A DNA stretch of 64,000 nucleotides from Nocardioides humi (lineage in GTDB: Bacteria; Actinomycetota; Actinomycetes; Propionibacteriales; Nocardioidaceae), in contig NZ_CP041146.1 in the NCBI RefSeq assembly GCF_006494775.1, positions 3,100,001-3,164,000 on the forward strand. The letters run 5' to 3'. Positions 36,510-45,725 of the stretch are shown in pieces. The stretch's first letter is position 1. Each line of letters starts with the position of its first letter. Below the pieces are notes generated by a model, which worked only from the letters and a program-made list of their open reading frames with translations, made no database searches and was not told the origin of the DNA. The translations under genes and the position numbers were made by a program.

Positions 36510-37319
36510 ATGACGGCCGAGTGGCATGTCGAGCCCGAGACCTGGACGGCGTACGTCGCCGGGCGGCTCGGGCCCGCGACCGAGGCGAGCGTGGAGGCGC
36601 ATGTCGTCGGGTGCGCCGAGTGCCGGGCCACGGCGCGCGGCATGGTCGACACGTCGTCGGTCTGGGCCGGGGTGCAGGCGACGATCGGCCGGCCGCAGCC
36701 GGCCCGGCCGCTGCGCCTCCTGCGGCGCCTCGGGGTGCCCGAGGACGAGCTGGTCCTGCTCGGTGCGGGCGACGGCGTCATGGTGCCGTGGATCGTGGCG
36801 GTGGCCTCGGCGGTGACCTGTGCGCTGGTGGCCGGCTTGGCGCCGTGGCGTCCGGACGCGGTCTTCCTGGCGCTGGCGCCGCTGATCCCGGCGCTGGCCG
36901 TGGTCAGCGCGTTCGACGCGACGGAGTCGCTGCGGGAGGTGAGCATCCCGACGCCGTACTCGAAGCTGCGGCTCGCACTCCTGCGGACGACGGCGGCCCT
37001 GGCCGTCGCGGTGCCGGTGACCCTGATGATCGGCCTGGTCGTGCCCGGCCTCAGCTCGATGACGTTCGCGTGGCTGCTGCCGGCGCTCGGGCTGACGACC
37101 GCGGCGCTGGTGCTGCTGACCTGGCTCGCCCCGGCGCCGGTGGGCGGCGCGCTCGCCCTCGGATGGATCACCCTGGCCGCGTCGCTGGGCGTCTCGGACC
37201 GGGAGCAGCTGCTGACCGGGCCGGTGGCGCAGGCGTCGTACGTCGTGGCCGCCGCGCTGCTGGCGGCCGTGTTCGCCACACGGGCGACCACGCTGCGGCC
37301 GAGGGGGAGCGAGCGATGA
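36510..37319 (+). CDS. Membrane-bound anti-sigma factor (zf-HC2) with extended membrane domain
   Basis: This is a 269-residue protein. VEAHVVGCAECRATARGM near residue 31 carries the His-x3-Cys-x2-Cys anti-sigma zinc motif that grips the ECF sigma factor. About six hydrophobic segments follow (residues ~95-260), many more than the single helix of most anti-sigma factors. The ATG at 36510 is used because GGAGGGG precedes it at suitable spacing. ATGA overlap couples it to the ABC ATPase gene. Confidence 0.85.
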   Translation: MTAEWHVEPETWTAYVAGRLGPATEASVEAHVVGCAECRATARGMVDTSSVWAGVQATIGRPQPARPLRLLRRLGVPEDELVLLGAGDGVMVPWIVAVASAVTCALVAGLAPWRPDAVFLALAPLIPALAVVSAFDATESLREVSIPTPYSKLRLALLRTTAALAVAVPVTLMIGLVVPGLSSMTFAWLLPALGLTTAALVLLTWLAPAPVGGALALGWITLAASLGVSDREQLLTGPVAQASYVVAAALLAAVFATRATTLRPRGSER

Positions 37320-38179
37320 GCACGGCCAGCCTCGACGGCGTGTCGAAGACGTACGGGCGGACCGTCGCCCTGCAGCCGACGACCGTGTCCCTCCAGCCCG
37401 GCGTGGTGGGCCTGCTCGGGCCCAACGGCGCCGGCAAGACCACCATGCTGCGGCTGCTGTCGAGCGCGCTCCCGCCGAGCAGCGGGCGGATCGTCGTGGC
37501 GGGGCACGAGGTGACCGCCGGCCACGCCGAGCGGATCGAGGCCCGACGGCGGATCGGCTACCTCCCCCAGGAGGTCGTGTTCCCGCGCGGCATGACGGCG
37601 CTCGGCTTCCTCGACTACATCGCCGTGCTCAAGGAGTGGAAGGACGCCGCCGCCCGGCACACCGAGATCCGGCGGGTCCTCGAGCTCGTGCACCTCGGCG
37701 ACTCCGGCACGCGGAAGGTGGCCCGGCTCTCGGGCGGCCAGCGCCGCCGGCTCGCGATCGCCCAGGCCCTCATCGGCTCCCCCGAGCTGCTCATCCTCGA
37801 CGAGCCCACGACCGGGCTCGACCCGGAGCAGCGCGCCTCCCTGCGCGGCCTGCTCGGCGGCCTCCCCGGCACCGTGCTGCTGTCGACCCACCAGACCGAG
37901 GACGTCTCGGCCCTGTGCGACCGGGTCCTGGTCATCGACGACGGCCTGATCCGCTTCGACGGCTCCGTGCCGGACCTGCTCGCCACCGCGGCCGGCCGGG
38001 TGCACCTCGGCCCCACCGGCAGCGCCGGTGCGGTCCAGACCTGGAAGACGGGGACCGGGCTGATCCGCTCCGTCGGGGGACACCCCGCTCCCGACTCCTC
38101 CGTCACCGACCCCTCGGTCGAGGACGCCTACCTGCTGCTCCGCGCGGAGCGGCCCCGCGAGCAAGGAGTCATCCCATGA
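37316..38179 (+). CDS. ABC transporter ATP-binding protein (export type)
   Basis: This is a 287-residue ATPase. Walker A is GPNGAGKTTMLRLL near residue 36, the Q-loop YLPQEVVFPRGMT near 82, the signature LSGGQRRRLAIAQAL near 132, Walker B LLILDEPTTGLDP near 152 and the H-loop STHQTED near 180. The CcmA/ABC-2 subtype usually drives drug, lipid or peptide export. It is coupled by ATGA overlaps to the anti-sigma gene and to the permease. Confidence 0.93.
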   Translation: MSTASLDGVSKTYGRTVALQPTTVSLQPGVVGLLGPNGAGKTTMLRLLSSALPPSSGRIVVAGHEVTAGHAERIEARRRIGYLPQEVVFPRGMTALGFLDYIAVLKEWKDAAARHTEIRRVLELVHLGDSGTRKVARLSGGQRRRLAIAQALIGSPELLILDEPTTGLDPEQRASLRGLLGGLPGTVLLSTHQTEDVSALCDRVLVIDDGLIRFDGSVPDLLATAAGRVHLGPTGSAGAVQTWKTGTGLIRSVGGHPAPDSSVTDPSVEDAYLLLRAERPREQGVIP

Positions 38180-39075
38180 CCGGCACCCTCACCCGCTCCG
38201 CCCTCGGCCAGCTCGCCCGGCAGGAGATCGCCAACTACGCCAGGAGCAAGCTGTTCTGGTTCGGGACCCTGCTGACCGCGGTCGTGGCCGTGCTGGGCGT
38301 CCTCGGGAGGTCCGACGTGCGGGGCCGGACGGCGCTCGACGGGCTCGCTCCCGGGCTCACCCTCGGCGTGCTGGGCATCGTCGTGATGGCGGGGCTCGTC
38401 CGCCGCTCCGACCGTGCCGCGGAGGCGGCGGGCGCGGTCGCCGTACCCGAGCGGACGCGCACCCTGGCGCTGGCGGCCGCGACGGTGGTGCCGTTGACCG
38501 TCGCGCTCGGGTGGTGGGCGGCGGCGGCCTACGGCTATCTCGCCTACGACCGCTCGGCGGACTCCACGTTCGAGGCGACCCCGGACGCGCTGGTGCTGGG
38601 CGTGCTGTTCGCCCAGGGTGTCGTCGCGGCGGTCGGCGGCCCGCTGTTGGGCCTCGTGCTGGCGCGCTGGCTGCCCCAGCGCTGGACGCCGCCGATCGCG
38701 GCGGTCGCGGTCGTCGTCGTGAGCCTGTTCATGAACGGCGACCAGGCGTGGACCACCTCGTGGCGCGAGGTCTGGCTGTGGACGCACTTCCACGGCCCGA
38801 TCGGCACCGCCGTCGGATCCGCCCCGGGCGACGACCCGATGCGCTGGGGTGTGCTCACCGGATCCGTCTTCTGGTACGTCGGCTACCTGCTCGCGCTCTG
38901 CGCGCTCGGCGTCCTGTTCGCGGTGTTCCACGACCGCGAGCAGGATCGGACCCGGCTCACCCGCGCCGGCCTCGGCGTGCTCGGGGCGGCGGTCCTGCTC
39001 TGCGTGCTGGCCGTCACCGGCGGCGAGCCCGACATCGTCTACAACCCGCTGCCCTCGCCCGAAGCCACCGGCTGA
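38176..39075 (+). CDS. ABC-2-type membrane permease-like protein
   Basis: This is a 299-residue membrane protein with about six hydrophobic segments (near 25, 60, 97, 135, 170 and 240-290). ARQEIANYARSKLFWFGTLL at the N-terminus resembles the amphipathic entry helix of ABC-2 permeases. The position directly after the ATPase, sharing ATGA, makes it the partner channel. The exported compound is unknown. Confidence 0.8.
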   Translation: MTGTLTRSALGQLARQEIANYARSKLFWFGTLLTAVVAVLGVLGRSDVRGRTALDGLAPGLTLGVLGIVVMAGLVRRSDRAAEAAGAVAVPERTRTLALAAATVVPLTVALGWWAAAAYGYLAYDRSADSTFEATPDALVLGVLFAQGVVAAVGGPLLGLVLARWLPQRWTPPIAAVAVVVVSLFMNGDQAWTTSWREVWLWTHFHGPIGTAVGSAPGDDPMRWGVLTGSVFWYVGYLLALCALGVLFAVFHDREQDRTRLTRAGLGVLGAAVLLCVLAVTGGEPDIVYNPLPSPEATG

Positions 39076-39077
39076 CC

Positions 39078-39692
39078 ATGCGGCGGTACGCCGGCAGCGC
39101 GGTCCCGTGGGGCACGGTCGCGCTGGTGGCCGCGGTCGTCGTGGGCCTGATGGAGCTGGTGGCCCGGCACCCGGTCACGATGTGGATCCTCGAGCCCGCC
39201 TCGGTCGGCCTGCTCGCCGCCGCGGCGGCCTGCTGCTTCGACGAGCGCGCCGGCGCCGTCGTCGACCCGGCGCCCCGCTCGCTCGCCTGGCGCACCCTCG
39301 CCCGCACCAGCGGCCTGGTCCCCCTGGCCGCCGCCTGGACCTGGGCCGTCGTGCGCGGCTGGGACAGCCTCTTCGGCCGCCCCTGGGAGGTCGCGACCCA
39401 GGGGTACGTCGCCCTCCTCCTCGGCGCCACCTGGTCGGTCGTGCTGCGCGGACTCGGCACACCCAGCCCGGGCGCCCGCATCGCACCCGCCGTCGTACCC
39501 CTGGCCGTGTGCTGGCCGGTCGCCGGCTGGCTGCAGCGGCGGGTGCCCGTCTTCCCGCACTCCCCGAGCGACGCCTTCGGCGACTGGGACCTCAGCCACG
39601 CGGGCTGGCAGGCGGCGGGTCTCGTCGCCGTCGTACTCCTCGTGCTGAGCCTCGCCGAGGCCCGCTGGTGGATGATCCGCAGGACGCGCTGA
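39078..39692 (+). CDS. Membrane protein of the ABC exporter operon
   Basis: This is a 204-residue protein with five or six hydrophobic segments and WMIRRTR at the C-terminus. It starts 2 bases after the permease stop. No family is recognised. It is likely a second permease-like or accessory subunit of the exporter. Confidence 0.75.
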   Translation: MRRYAGSAVPWGTVALVAAVVVGLMELVARHPVTMWILEPASVGLLAAAAACCFDERAGAVVDPAPRSLAWRTLARTSGLVPLAAAWTWAVVRGWDSLFGRPWEVATQGYVALLLGATWSVVLRGLGTPSPGARIAPAVVPLAVCWPVAGWLQRRVPVFPHSPSDAFGDWDLSHAGWQAAGLVAVVLLVLSLAEARWWMIRRTR

Positions 39693-39738
39693 ACACGACA
39701 GGGAGGGCACAGATCCCACCCTGCACAAGGAGCCCGTC

Positions 39739-40227
39739 ATGAACCGTCCCACCATCGCCGCCCTCGCGATCGCCCTCGCCGGCCTCACCCCCGTCCTCGC
39801 CGCCTGCGGCAGCGACGAGCCCGCCGCCGACGCCGCGGCGAAGGCGACCCCGTCCGCCGCCTTCCCGGTCATCTCCGAGGACGAGTTCCAGACCCGGGGC
39901 GGCGCGCTCTGCGAGGCCAACGCCGAGGCCATCGCCTCGAGGTTCATGGCCCTGAGCCAGCCGCCGACCGAGGACGAGATGGCGGCCGCCTTCGACAACC
40001 TGGTCGCCGAGTCGTACCAGATCTCCGACGACTTCGCGAAGCTCGGTGCCCCCGCGGAGCGCCAGGACGTCCTGGCCCGGGTCATCGAGGCCAACGACCG
40101 GATCACCGCGGCGGTCGAGGCCGCCGGAGTCGAGGCGTTCTTCGCCGACGAGGGCGAGGCGTACGCCGAGCTCGAGCCGCTGCTCGAGGAGCTGGGCATC
40201 CCGGCCTGCATCGCCGACGAGGGTTAG
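39739..40227 (+). CDS. Putative secreted lipoprotein
   Basis: This is a 162-residue protein with a signal peptide (IAALAIALAGLTPVLAACGS) and lipobox Cys near residue 23. The mature domain is acidic and helical, with Cys in GGALCEANAEAIA and in GIPACIADEG at the end. AAGGAG precedes the ATG. It follows the ABC operon by 46 bases. The family is not recognised, and the role is unknown. Confidence 0.8.
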   Translation: MNRPTIAALAIALAGLTPVLAACGSDEPAADAAAKATPSAAFPVISEDEFQTRGGALCEANAEAIASRFMALSQPPTEDEMAAAFDNLVAESYQISDDFAKLGAPAERQDVLARVIEANDRITAAVEAAGVEAFFADEGEAYAELEPLLEELGIPACIADEG

Positions 40228-40578
40228 GCCCTCGCCTACGAGGTCCGGTGCTGGCCCGACGGCGACGTCCCGGACCGCGCCGCGGCTCCCGAGCCGCCGA
40301 CGCTGCTGCCGCTCGCACCCGCCGACGCGCGGGCGCTCCTGGACCGCGTCGCCGAGGTGCCCCGCCACACCTGGGGCCGCGACGCGCTGGGGGTGGGCGA
40401 CATGTGGAACTCCAACTCCCTGGTCGCCTGGCTCCTGCAGACCACCGGGATCGACGCGGCGGCCCTGGCGCCGCCCGGCGACGGTGCCGCGCCGGGCTGG
40501 GCGGCCGGCATCGCGGCCGCCCGCGGGACGCTCAGCCCGCCGTCCGGTCGTCGGTCCCGTCGTCGGCCGTCCGCGTGA
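40228..40578 (+). pseudogene. C-terminal half of a truncated conserved protein
   Basis: Directly after the lipoprotein TAG, and in the same frame, 116 codons continue with good coding character (LAYEVRCWPDGDVPDRA, VPRHTWGRDALGVGDMWNSN and SLVAWLLQTTGIDAAALAPP). This reads as the C-terminal half of a small actinobacterial protein of unknown function whose N-terminal half and start are missing. No ribosome site or start is available at the junction. It looks like the scar of a deletion that joined it to the lipoprotein end. The last 47 bases overlap the convergent SRPBCC gene. Confidence 0.5.
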
Positions 40579-41194
40579 CCAGGGTCCGCAGCCGCGACAT
40601 CATCCGCCAGGTCATGACCGCGCTGACGACGCTCGTCGCCTCGATCATCAGCCGGGTCGGGCGGCTGCGGGTCTCGTAGCGCTCACGCAGGTGCAGCCGG
40701 GTCGCCCGGGCCCGCCCCTGGTGGACCGGCGCGAGGTGGAAGGTCCAGGTGGTGGCGAAGTCCATCTCCCCGGGCGCGTCACCGCCCTGCGAGGTCACGA
40801 CCAGGCAGCGGCCGGGATCGACCTCGGCGACGCGCAGGGCGATGTCGGGGTGCAGCCGGAAGGGGTCGCCGACCGCGACGTCCTGCCACTCGAGATGGAC
40901 TCGGGTGGCGCCCACGATCCGGCAGCCGGCGAGGTTCTCGAGGGTCTCGAAGGAGTAGAAGCCGGCCCGGTCCTGCCCCAGCTGGGCGATCCACGGCCAC
41001 ACCGCCTCCGGGGGCGCGGGGAGCGTGCAGGCACGGTCGTTCTGGACCTGCGCCTGCGGCAGCAGCTCGTCGCCGGGCAGCGTCGCCTGCGCCTCGGCGG
41101 CGGAGGCGCCCAGGCGCCGCCGTGCCCGGGCGGCCGCGCCGGCTCCCGTGGCCGCGGCGGCGAGGAGTACGACGGCGGTGCGTCGTGCGGACAT
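40532..41194 (-). CDS. SRPBCC-family (polyketide cyclase/START-like) protein
   Basis: This is a 220-residue protein. A hydrophobic N-terminal segment (TAVVLLAAAATGAGAAA) may be a signal or anchor. The rest is an SRPBCC ligand-binding fold (ACTLPAPPEAVWPWIAQLGQ, GFYSFETLENLAGCRI, ATTWTFHLAPV). The ATG (41192-41194) follows GGGAGG. Such proteins bind small hydrophobic ligands; the ligand is not known. Confidence 0.82.
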   Translation of the reverse strand: MSARRTAVVLLAAAATGAGAAARARRRLGASAAEAQATLPGDELLPQAQVQNDRACTLPAPPEAVWPWIAQLGQDRAGFYSFETLENLAGCRIVGATRVHLEWQDVAVGDPFRLHPDIALRVAEVDPGRCLVVTSQGGDAPGEMDFATTWTFHLAPVHQGRARATRLHLRERYETRSRPTRLMIEATSVVSAVMTWRMMSRLRTLVTRTADDGTDDRTAG

Positions 41195-41370
41195 CGGGCC
41201 ACCTCCCTCTCGTCGGTGCCTCGATCCTCGCGAGTCGCGGCGCCCGGGTGGAGGGGCGAAGGTCCCGCGGCGCACGGGCACTGCGGCGGTCCGTACCCGC
41301 CCCGGGGTACGACGAGAGCCCCACCGCGGGGACGACCCGGACCCCGGACCCGCGCGATGGTCGTGCGGTG

Positions 41371-42087
41371 ATGCCGACGACCGAGCCCGTCTCGCCGACC
41401 TCCCCCGACAGTCCCGACTCCTCCGGCGCTGCCACCCGCCCGGCCCACGGCCGGCGCTGGTGGTGGTGGTTCGCCCTGACCTCGGTCGCGATCACGGTGC
41501 TCGCCGTCGGCCCGTACCTCACGGCGTCGCTGGCCGAGCTCTCCGTCGACGACCACGGCGTCGCGAGCAACTACGTCGACCGGCCGGCGCCGTTCCGGGT
41601 CGCGCTCTACCTCCACGCGTCCTTCGCCGGCGTGGCGCTGCTGCTCTCGCCGCTGCAGTTCGCGACCCGGTTGCGGCGTCGGCGCCCCCGGATCCACCGC
41701 GCGGTCGGGCGGATGGTGCTGGCGGCGATCCTGGTCTCCGGGCTGGCGGGGCTGGTGCTGTCGTTCGTCAACGAGGCCGGGCCGATCGGCGTCGTCGGCT
41801 TCGGGGGACTGGCGCTCGCCTGGCTCGCGTGCGCGGGCGCGGCGTACCGCACCGCCCGGCGCCGCGACCTCGCCGCCCATCGGCGCTGGGCGATCCGGAC
41901 GTTCGCGCTGACCTACGCCGGCGTGACGCTGCGGCTGCAGACCATCCTCCTCGTCACCCTCCAGGTGGCGCTGGGCGGGGACGCGGACCTCGCCTTCGAC
42001 CGGGCGTACTACGTCGTGACGCTGTCGAGCTGGGTGCCGAACCTGCTCGTCGCCGAGTGGTACCTGCGCCGCGGCCGCGGCAGGTGA
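41371..42087 (+). CDS. DUF2306 membrane protein
   Basis: This is a 238-residue integral membrane protein with about six segments. FVNEAGPIGVVGFGGLALAW and AAHRRWAIRTFALTYAGVTL near residue 165, preceded by RIHRAVGRM near 108, are hallmarks of the DUF2306 family. The first 30 residues are Ser/Pro-rich and cytoplasmic. The start could be the ATG at 41371 or the GTG just before it. Function unknown. Confidence 0.82.
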   Translation: MPTTEPVSPTSPDSPDSSGAATRPAHGRRWWWWFALTSVAITVLAVGPYLTASLAELSVDDHGVASNYVDRPAPFRVALYLHASFAGVALLLSPLQFATRLRRRRPRIHRAVGRMVLAAILVSGLAGLVLSFVNEAGPIGVVGFGGLALAWLACAGAAYRTARRRDLAAHRRWAIRTFALTYAGVTLRLQTILLVTLQVALGGDADLAFDRAYYVVTLSSWVPNLLVAEWYLRRGRGR

Positions 42088-42094
42088 TTCACTC

Positions 42095-43222
42095 GTGCGC
42101 GTGCTAGGACGCCTGCTGCCGCTGCTCGCGGCCGGCTACGCGGCGATCGCGCTGACCGACCTGCTCGGCGGCACGGGTCGTCCCGCCGCCGAGGTGACGG
42201 TCGGGGTGGTGGGCACGCTGGTGCTGAGCGCCAGCATGGTGCTCGCGCCGCGGGCTCCGCTCGCCGCGCTGCTGGTCGCCGGCGGCGCGGTGGTGGTCGA
42301 GTCGGCGGTCCATGCCGACGTCGCCATCTCGCCGGCCGCGACCCTGGTCAGCATCGTCGTGGTCGGCCGGCTGGCCGACCGGCGGCGAGCCGCGGCCGGC
42401 CTGCTGGTGGCGATCGCCAGCGTGCTGGCCTACTACGCCTTCAGCCCGCCGAGCTCGCCCGCCGAGCTGGTGTCGACCCTCGTCGCCTACACCGCGTTCT
42501 GGGCGCTGGCCTACGCCTGGGCCCGGCGCGACGAGGAAGCCGAGCGGGCCCGCCGGGCCGACCGCGCGCTGCTGCTGGCCGAGCTGCGGACCCAGATGGC
42601 GCGCGACCTGCACGACATCATCGGGCACACCCTCAACGTGGTCGTCGTGCACGCCGGGGCCGCCCGGCTCTCGCTCGACGGCGCCCCCGCGGTCAGCCGG
42701 GACCTGCTGCTGCAGATCGAGCACGTCGGCCGCGAGGCGATGGCCGACCTCGACGACGCGGTCGCCACGCTGCGCGATCCCGCGGCCGGCACCGACCGGC
42801 CGCTGCGGCCGACGACGGCGGGCCTCGCGGACCTGCCCGCGCTGGTGGAGCGCTTCGCCGCCTCGGGCGTCCGGGCCTCGCTCGTCGTCGACCCCGCGCT
42901 GCTCACGCCGGACGGCGCGCCGTCGTACGCCGTCGCCCGCGAGGCCTACCGGATCGTCCAGGAGTCGCTGACCAACGCGCTCAAGCACGCCGCGCCCTGC
43001 CGGGCGCAGGTCGAGGTCAGCACGAGCGGCGACCACGTCGTGGTCACGGTGCGTGACGACGGCGCCGGGCCGCCGGAGCACTGGCTCCCCGGCCGCGGGC
43101 TCGGGGGCATCCGGGAGCGCGCCACCCGCGTCGGCGGTACGGCGCGGCTCGGCCCGGTCGGCGCCGGCGCTCCCGGCTTCCGGGTGGAGGCCCGGCTGCC
43201 GCTCGATCGGCAGCCGGCATGA
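42095..43222 (+). CDS. Sensor histidine kinase (NarL/DesK type)
   Basis: This is a 375-residue kinase with four to five N-terminal membrane segments (residues ~10-145), then the HisKA_3 dimerisation box MARDLHDIIGHTLNVVVVHA near residue 168 with the phospho-accepting His. The HATPase part has ESLTNALKHA (N box) near 290 and VRDDGAGPPE near 320. GTG 42095 follows AGGTGA. The sensor part lies within the membrane and has no extracellular domain. ATGA overlap couples it to its response regulator. Confidence 0.93.
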   Translation: MRVLGRLLPLLAAGYAAIALTDLLGGTGRPAAEVTVGVVGTLVLSASMVLAPRAPLAALLVAGGAVVVESAVHADVAISPAATLVSIVVVGRLADRRRAAAGLLVAIASVLAYYAFSPPSSPAELVSTLVAYTAFWALAYAWARRDEEAERARRADRALLLAELRTQMARDLHDIIGHTLNVVVVHAGAARLSLDGAPAVSRDLLLQIEHVGREAMADLDDAVATLRDPAAGTDRPLRPTTAGLADLPALVERFAASGVRASLVVDPALLTPDGAPSYAVAREAYRIVQESLTNALKHAAPCRAQVEVSTSGDHVVVTVRDDGAGPPEHWLPGRGLGGIRERATRVGGTARLGPVGAGAPGFRVEARLPLDRQPA

Positions 43223-43890
43223 CGGTCCGGGTGCTGGTGGCCGACGACGACGCCCTGCTGCGGGCCGGGCTCGCGGTGGTGGTGGGGACCGACCCGGGGC
43301 TCGAGCTCGTCGGGGAGGCGGCCGACGGCCTCGACGCCGTACGGACGGCGGGCGAGGTGGCGCCCGACGTCGTCCTGATGGATGTGCGGATGCCCGGCGT
43401 CGACGGGATCGAGGCGACCCGCCGGATCCTGGCGCTGGGCGGCGGGACGCGGGTCCTGGTGCTGACGACCTTCCCCGACGACGAGTACGTCGCCGCGGCG
43501 CTGCGGGCCGGCGCGTCCGGGTTCCTGCTCAAGCGGGTGGCCCCCGAGCGGCTGCTCGAGGCCGTCCACACCGTCGCCCGGGGGGAGGCGCTGCTCGACC
43601 CCGCGGTCACCCGCGCCGTGGTGGAGCGGTCGATCCATGCCGAGCCGGCGCACGCCGACGCGTCCGCGCGGGGCCCGCTGGCCGCGCTGACCGAGCGCGA
43701 GCTCGAGGTCTTCGCGCTGGTCGGCGAGGGCCGGTCGAACCGGGAGATCGCGGTCGCCCTGACCCTCGCCGAGTCGACGGTCCAGACCCACGTCAAGCGG
43801 ATCCTCGCCAAGCTCGGCGCCCGCGATCGCGCCCAGGCCGTCGCGATCGCGTTCCGCAGCGGGCTGGTCGATCCCCGGTCGCCGAGGTGA
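43219..43890 (+). CDS. LuxR/NarL-family response regulator
   Basis: This is a 223-residue regulator. The receiver domain has acidic DDD near residue 9, the phospho-Asp in VVLMDVRMPGVDGI near 54, Thr in VLVLTTFPDDEYV and Lys in GFLLKRV. The LuxR helix-turn-helix LTERELEVFALVGEGRSNRE, IAVALTLAESTVQTHVKRIL near 160-200 binds DNA. It is partner of the adjacent kinase; target genes are not evident. Confidence 0.95.
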   Translation: MTVRVLVADDDALLRAGLAVVVGTDPGLELVGEAADGLDAVRTAGEVAPDVVLMDVRMPGVDGIEATRRILALGGGTRVLVLTTFPDDEYVAAALRAGASGFLLKRVAPERLLEAVHTVARGEALLDPAVTRAVVERSIHAEPAHADASARGPLAALTERELEVFALVGEGRSNREIAVALTLAESTVQTHVKRILAKLGARDRAQAVAIAFRSGLVDPRSPR

Positions 43891-44019
43891 GCTGAGCCGA
43901 TCGGCTCCCTCGGGCGCGCGGGCGCCGTCGTACCGAATCTTGCGGCGACGCCCGGAGCCCACGGGAGATCCTCCTGCGCGTCGGGGTGGACGTGCGACCG
44001 TCTGAGGAGGCAGGGTCGT

Positions 44020-44048
44020 GGGTACGCCGGAGAACACCGGACGTACCC
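44020..44048 (+). promoter_or_regulatory. Inverted repeat in the leader of the peptidase gene
   Basis: GGGTACG-CCGG (44020-44030) pairs with CCGG-A-CGTACCC (44037-44048) around AGAACA, with one bulged base. It ends 5 bases before the ribosome site GGAAGG (44054-44059). It could be a leader hairpin or an operator. Confidence 0.4.
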
Positions 44049-44066
44049 ATCTCGGAAGGTTGTGAA

Positions 44067-45692
44067 GTGAAGAGAGCACTGACGATCGTGGCGTCGGTAG
44101 CGACGGCAACGGCGCTGCTGGTGCCCAGTGGGAGCGGAAGCGCGGCGCCATCGGCCCCGCAGGCCAGCGAGAAGGCCCCTTCGTACACCCCGCCGGCGCC
44201 CGTCTGGGGCGCCTGCACCAACCAGCGGTTGGTCGACGCGGGGGCGGAGTGCGCCATGCTCGAGGTCCCGCTCGACTACGACAAGCCCAAGGGCAAGAAG
44301 ATCCAGATCGCGGTCAGCCGGGTGCTCCACACGGACCCCGACTACAAGGGCATGATCGCGGTCAACCCGGGCGGCCCCGGCGGCTCCGGCCTGATCTACT
44401 CCATCCTGGGCCCGGCCATCCCCAACGGCGTGGGCGCGAAGTACGACTGGTACGGCTTCGACCCGCGCGGTGTCGGCAGCAGCACCCCGTCGCTGAGCTG
44501 CAACCCCAACTACCCGGGGGCGGGCTACGACCGGCCCAACTACGTGCCCAAGAAGAAGAAGGACCTCAAGTGGTGGCAGCGGACCACCAAGAAGTACGCC
44601 AAGGCGTGCTCGAAGTCCGACGCCAAGCGGCTGCTCAAGCACATGCACACCACGGACGTCGCCCAGGACCTCGACAGCCTGCGCAAGGCCGTGGGGCAGC
44701 CGAAGCTGAACTACTACGGCTTCTCCTACGGCACCTACCTCGGTCAGGTCTACGCCACGATGTTCCCGAAGAAGGTCGGCCGGTTCGTCTGGGACGGCGT
44801 CCTCAACGCGAAGAACGCCTTCTACCAGGCCAATATCGACCAGAACATCCAGTTCGACAAGAACAGCAAGGTCTACTTCAAGTGGCTGGCCAAGAACGAC
44901 GCGACCTTCGGGCTCGGCACCAAGGGCAAGAAGATCCGCAAGGGCTACTACAAGCTGCTCAAGCAGCTCGACAAGCAGCCCGCCGCCGAGGGGAAGCTCG
45001 GGCCGGACGAGCTCAACGACGTCCTGCTCAGCGCCGCCTACTACGTCTACGACTGGGCGGAGATCGGCGCGGCGTACGCCAAGCTGGTCACGACCGGTGA
45101 CGGCGCCGACCTGATCGCCATGTACGACGAGCCGGGCGACGACAACGGCTTCGCCGTCTACAACGGCGTGCAGTGCACCGACGCGAAGTGGCCCGGCTGG
45201 AAGCAGACCGAGGCCGACACCCGGCGCGTGCACAAGAAGCACCCGTTCCTGGCGTGGAACAACACCTGGTACAACGCGCCCTGCCTGAACTGGCCGGCCA
45301 CGTCGCGCGACGCGTTCGAGGTCAGCGGCAAGAAGGTGAAGTCGCGGATCCTGATGGTCGCCGAGACCAGGGACGCCGCCACGGTGTTCTCCGGCGCGGT
45401 GGCCACCCGCAAGGCGTTCCCGACCTCGTTCCTCATCGAGGGCAAGGGCGGTACGACGCACTCCGGCTCGCTGTCCGGTGTCGAGTGCACCGACAACCTG
45501 ATCGCGAGCTACCTCGACACCGGTGTGCTGCCGAAGCGCAAGAAGAACAAGCGCAGCGACCTCAAGTGCGACCCGGTCCCGCAGCCCGCGGCGGCGGCCC
45601 CCGCGCGCGGCACCGGTCCGCTCACGGTCGACGACCGGATGCCGGCGTACCTGAGGAAGGCGCTGATCGAGGCGCAGTCGACGGGGCGCTGA
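44067..45692 (+). CDS. Secreted alpha/beta-hydrolase, tripeptidyl-aminopeptidase (TAP-like)
   Basis: This is a 541-residue exported serine hydrolase. A Sec signal (TIVASVATATALLVPSGSGS) is followed by WGACTNQRLVDAGAECAMLE and VPLDYDKP typical of the TAP/SlpD-E family. The oxyanion segment is VNPGGPGGSG near residue 100, the nucleophile Ser is in YYGFSYGTYLGQ near 222 and a C-terminal TAP-like domain (SRILMVAETRDAATVF, KGGTTHSG with His) completes the triad. The start GTG (44067) follows GGAAGG. The Lys-rich stretches (KKKKDL, KGKKIRK) are unusual for the family and suggest wall binding. Confidence 0.9.
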   Translation: MKRALTIVASVATATALLVPSGSGSAAPSAPQASEKAPSYTPPAPVWGACTNQRLVDAGAECAMLEVPLDYDKPKGKKIQIAVSRVLHTDPDYKGMIAVNPGGPGGSGLIYSILGPAIPNGVGAKYDWYGFDPRGVGSSTPSLSCNPNYPGAGYDRPNYVPKKKKDLKWWQRTTKKYAKACSKSDAKRLLKHMHTTDVAQDLDSLRKAVGQPKLNYYGFSYGTYLGQVYATMFPKKVGRFVWDGVLNAKNAFYQANIDQNIQFDKNSKVYFKWLAKNDATFGLGTKGKKIRKGYYKLLKQLDKQPAAEGKLGPDELNDVLLSAAYYVYDWAEIGAAYAKLVTTGDGADLIAMYDEPGDDNGFAVYNGVQCTDAKWPGWKQTEADTRRVHKKHPFLAWNNTWYNAPCLNWPATSRDAFEVSGKKVKSRILMVAETRDAATVFSGAVATRKAFPTSFLIEGKGGTTHSGSLSGVECTDNLIASYLDTGVLPKRKKNKRSDLKCDPVPQPAAAAPARGTGPLTVDDRMPAYLRKALIEAQSTGR

Positions 45693-45725
45693 CCCGGTGG
45701 CGAGATCACGGGGGTGATCCCACCC

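Noticed and set aside
40225..40227. TAG as read-through or a non-standard codon
   Set aside because: No supporting signal is present, and the lipoprotein ends plausibly there. A deletion scar is simpler.
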